Of a stretch of 39,570 nucleotides of DNA, positions 36,523 to 39,570 are shown piece by piece. How positions within the stretch are numbered: position 1 is the first letter of the stretch; every line of letters begins with the position of its first letter. The DNA comes from an uncultured Parasutterella sp. (GTDB lineage Bacteria > Pseudomonadota > Gammaproteobacteria > Burkholderiales > Burkholderiaceae_F), in assembly GCA_947625105.1 (NCBI GenBank), contig CANQMZ010000003.1, forward strand, positions 1 to 39,570, given 5' to 3'. The position numbers and the translations under genes were made by a program. A model generated the notes under the pieces. The model saw only the letters and a program-made list of their open reading frames with translations. It was not told where the DNA came from and did no database searches.

Positions 36523-38129
36523 CACGGCGAACGCACGTTATATATTATGTTAAGGCTTGAGCCCAGGCCAAACACTGCATAGCCAACAAAGGGTTTGTTG
36601 CCCTTTGCATGGTGGCCTTAACAGAAGGCATCTCCTTACAAAGCCCGGAGTTCCAAAGCTTAAAGCGATAGTCCTCAATCAGACTCAAGGCCAACTTATT
36701 GAGTGCCACCCTGTTGGTGAGATAGCGTGAATCTTTCGCTTGAATACCATCTTGCTTAAAATTGACATCTAGGGCCCCATGTAAATTGTTTTCTATAGCC
36801 CAATGATTACGGATAGCCCAAGCGATGTCATTGGCCAATTCGGAGTCTGGCGGTAAACTGCAAATGTAATATCTAACTTCGCTGGTTTGCTGACCACCTT
36901 TTTTATTTTGACTGTATGAAGCTACCTCGACGAGGCTTCCGTCGGCCAAACCTGTCCATTTTTGCTTGATCGGCTTCGAGAGCAACCGCCCGGAAATAAA
37001 TCGATAATGACGTTGTTCGATCCTGCCATGGTCCAGTTCAATACCGTCAGACAAAGTAAGAATTTGGCTGCTGTGGGTACTGACAAACAAGGAGCAAACC
37101 TCCTCAAACGACTTGTCTTGATTTCCCTTTAGGGACAGACAGAAATCAGCCCCCGCACCGATGACGGCATTGACAAAGTCCACCTGGCAACTCATGGCAT
37201 CGGCTGTCACAATGGCTCCATGGATATCTAGAGCTGACAACATTTTCGGTCCCACTGAAATTTCATTGGTTTTCTGGTCAATGAGCTTATGGGCAAGACA
37301 AACTTTAGAGTTCACATCGTAGACATTCATAAACAGGTAACTATCCACGCCTGCATGACGGTGCAATCCTCTCTTTGAGGCTCGAACTGCTTGACCATCG
37401 GCGGCAACCTGCCGCTTGTTCGTATGATGAACCAAAGGTTTAATCCAGTCTTGGTAAAAACGGTCAAACTTCTCCGGACTGATCTTTAAGAAGGCACGAT
37501 AAACAATGTCGTGAGTCAATACCTGCTTGGGCAGATCAGGAAAACAGCGTTCAAAAAATGAGCGATGGGTATTGAAATAGCCGGCAATTTGGGTCGATTC
37601 CGTCTGTCCCGTTAACGCACTCATCAGGCCTGCCAACAATATGGGGTCTAACAGATAAGTGATTTTGTTCTTTTGGCGGCTTTCCATTTGATGCTCGCTT
37701 ACACTTGTTTTGACTTTGACGACATTGTCGACCATTGCCTGTTGGGTGGGCTCTAAGGTTCCGCCTTTCAGGCGGTTGATCTCGGCGGTAAGCTTTTGAT
37801 TGGTCTGTAATGCTGCCCACCTTTGGCTGAGTTTGAAGACACCGTTCTTGATGGTTCCGACACTTTCACGCTTGAGCACTTTCTTGCCCTTTTGTGGATC
37901 CAGTACCCGGTATTGTCTGAACACCTGGGTGATGCCGGTGGTGCGGTTAACGTTTAACTGGCAGTTCTCGGGGATCTGCGGATACTTTTCATAATCGACT
38001 TTCATGGCTTCTTCAACTATTTTATATAGTTAATTATATACCATGATTATACATTTATAAACCCCTAAATATATATTTAAAATACTGACTTTCTCAATAT
38101 GTCAACTCCTTTTTTATGCGTTCGCCGTG
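36523..38129 (-). mobile_element. Insertion sequence, ISAs1-like, apparently complete (about 1.6 kb)
   Basis: Perfect 13-bp terminal inverted repeats CACGGCGAACGCA (36523-36535) / TGCGTTCGCCGTG (38117-38129), intact transposase, flanking 9-bp direct repeats. Confidence 0.9.
36545..38005 (-). CDS. ISAs1-type DDE transposase with about 100-aa N-terminal extension
   Basis: VAADGQAVRAS, AIVTADAMSCQVDFVNAVIGAGADFCLSLKGNQ, HGRIEQRHYRF, DIAWAIRNHWAIENNLHGALDVNFKQD. Confidence 0.9.
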   Translation of the reverse strand: MKVDYEKYPQIPENCQLNVNRTTGITQVFRQYRVLDPQKGKKVLKRESVGTIKNGVFKLSQRWAALQTNQKLTAEINRLKGGTLEPTQQAMVDNVVKVKTSVSEHQMESRQKNKITYLLDPILLAGLMSALTGQTESTQIAGYFNTHRSFFERCFPDLPKQVLTHDIVYRAFLKISPEKFDRFYQDWIKPLVHHTNKRQVAADGQAVRASKRGLHRHAGVDSYLFMNVYDVNSKVCLAHKLIDQKTNEISVGPKMLSALDIHGAIVTADAMSCQVDFVNAVIGAGADFCLSLKGNQDKSFEEVCSLFVSTHSSQILTLSDGIELDHGRIEQRHYRFISGRLLSKPIKQKWTGLADGSLVEVASYSQNKKGGQQTSEVRYYICSLPPDSELANDIAWAIRNHWAIENNLHGALDVNFKQDGIQAKDSRYLTNRVALNKLALSLIEDYRFKLWNSGLCKEMPSVKATMQRATNPLLAMQCLAWAQALT

Positions 38130-38138
38130 GTCGTACCC
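38130..38138 (+). repeat. 9-bp target site duplication, right copy
   Basis: GTCGTACCC. Confidence 0.85.
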
Positions 38139-38196
38139 GAAGATAAGACTAACTTCTTATATAATTGCGCTTTTTCCAAAAGAAAGTATTTGAATT

Positions 38197-39570
38197 ATGG
38201 CCAAATCCACAAACGTTAATGTTCACGCAGATCCCTTAGCTTCAAAGAAAGAAGCTTGGAGCGGACGTTTTTCTGAACCGGTAGCCGACTTTGTGCTACG
38301 TTATACCGCGAGCATTAATTTTGATAAGAGACTGGCTATGGCCGATATAACCGGTTCTCTTGCGCACGCCCAAATGCTTGCCAAATGTGGAATCATTTCA
38401 AAGTCTGACTTGGATGATATCCAAAGAGGAATGAAACAGATCATCCGAGAGGTCAAAGAAAACCGCTTTGACTGGAAACTCGAACTTGAAGATGTACACC
38501 TTAATATCGAGGCTAGGTTAACTGAACTGGTGGGCGATGCCGGAAAAAGGCTTCACACTGGCCGCAGCAGGAATGACCAAGTAGCTTTGGACATCAGACT
38601 TTATCTCAGGGAAGAGATAGACAAAATCATCGGTCTTATTGATCAGCTTCAGGAAACCTTTGTGTTTTTAGCTAAAAAGAACATTGACACAATCATGCCG
38701 GGCTATACACATATGCAAATTGCGCAACCAGTAACCCTCGGACACCACCTGCTTGCCTATGTAGAAATGTTTGAAAGAGATCGTGAAAGACTTCTTGATT
38801 GCCGCAAAAGAGTCAATCGTTCTCCTTTGGGAGCGGCTGCTTTGGCCGGAACCACCTATCCGATCGATCGTGAGTACACCGCAAAACTTCTCGGGTTTGA
38901 AGCAACAACTCAGAACTCTTTGGATTCGGTCAGCGACCGCGATTTCGCTATTGAATTTTGTGCTTGTGCCTCCCTCATCATGGTCCATATTTCAAGGCTT
39001 TCCGAAGAGCTGATCTACTGGATGAATACGAACTTTGCCTACATCATGCTTCCGGACCGTTTTACCACGGGCTCTTCCATTATGCCGCAGAAGAAAAATC
39101 CAGATGTCCCGGAGGCAGCCAGAGGTAAGTCAGGTCGGGTGGTCGGTCACCTCATAGGACTTCTAATGTTGATGAAGGGTCAACCCCTTGCCTATAACAA
39201 AGATAATCAAGAAGATAAAGAGCCCCTCTTCGATACCATCGATACTGTTGAAGATTCTCTGAGAGCATTCATCGAAATGATCCCTGGAATCTCAATCAAC
39301 AAAGAACGCATGCGTGAGGCCGTAAGCCAGGGTTTTCCAACCGCTACCGACTTTGCCGATTACTTGGTTAGAAAAGGCCTGCCTTTCAGAGATGCTCATG
39401 AGGCCGTCGGTTGCGCCGTGCGACTTGCTTCCGAAAAAGGCTGTGCTCTACACGACCTGACGATTGAGGAACTGAAAAAATTCAGTAACAAAGTCGATGA
39501 AGATGTTTACGAAAGCCTGACCCTCGAGGGCTCCATTAATGCCAGAAACCATACGGGAGGGACTGCTCCC
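38197..39570 (+). CDS. argH: Argininosuccinate lyase (truncated by window end)
   Basis: [33 protein letters not shown]..., [31 protein letters not shown]; open to the last base, so absent from the ORF track. Confidence 0.96.
   Translation, partial: MAKSTNVNVHADPLASKKEAWSGRFSEPVADFVLRYTASINFDKRLAMADITGSLAHAQMLAKCGIISKSDLDDIQRGMKQIIREVKENRFDWKLELEDVHLNIEARLTELVGDAGKRLHTGRSRNDQVALDIRLYLREEIDKIIGLIDQLQETFVFLAKKNIDTIMPGYTHMQIAQPVTLGHHLLAYVEMFERDRERLLDCRKRVNRSPLGAAALAGTTYPIDREYTAKLLGFEATTQNSLDSVSDRDFAIEFCACASLIMVHISRLSEELIYWMNTNFAYIMLPDRFTTGSSIMPQKKNPDVPEAARGKSGRVVGHLIGLLMLMKGQPLAYNKDNQEDKEPLFDTIDTVEDSLRAFIEMIPGISINKERMREAVSQGFPTATDFADYLVRKGLPFRDAHEAVGCAVRLASEKGCALHDLTIEELKKFSNKVDEDVYESLTLEGSINARNHTGGTAP

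Noticed and set aside
38668-38988. 106-aa antisense ORF in argH
   Set aside because: argH is intact on + strand across the region; the ORF track omits argH only because it lacks a stop in the window.

Overview
The window is a gene-dense chromosomal segment, mostly housekeeping genes. Gene content and order suggest a betaproteobacterium, possibly Sutterellaceae-like; this taxonomic reading is inference. Contents in order: a 39-aa smORF unit; pyrH-tsf-rpsB (-); map-glnD (+); a zipA-like gene, ligA and an MTIP-type phosphorylase (-); queF-dapC-dapD-dapE-prmB-ABCF (+); a DUF1178-like gene (-); tRNA-Gly/tRNA-Cys/tRNA-Gly; a HerA-like ATPase (-); an orphan 164-aa ORF and cstA (+); mobA-moeA (+) converging on a metallophosphoesterase (-); lolA (-); an amidohydrolase plus orotate-PRTase-like pair (+); ftsK (-); trxB-smr (+); nadE-glnB (-); ppa (-); hemC-hemD (-); an intact ISAs1-type insertion sequence with terminal inverted repeats and a 9-bp target duplication; and argH (+, runs off the end). 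No CRISPR array, prophage or obvious defence island was seen. The most interesting signal is the leader upstream of the amidohydrolase/OPRT-like pair. A 43-codon ORF (25871-26002) reads through a strong intrinsic terminator and stops inside the Shine-Dalgarno of the next gene. This is the architecture of the E. coli pyrBI (pyrL) attenuator, placed in front of a non-canonical, apparently pyrimidine-related operon. Other points: a structured rpsB leader with an intrinsic-terminator-like hairpin, a terminator-like hairpin overlapping the rpsB stop codon, an 83-bp antisense overlap of the moeA and phosphoesterase 3' ends, and the self-contained smORF unit.
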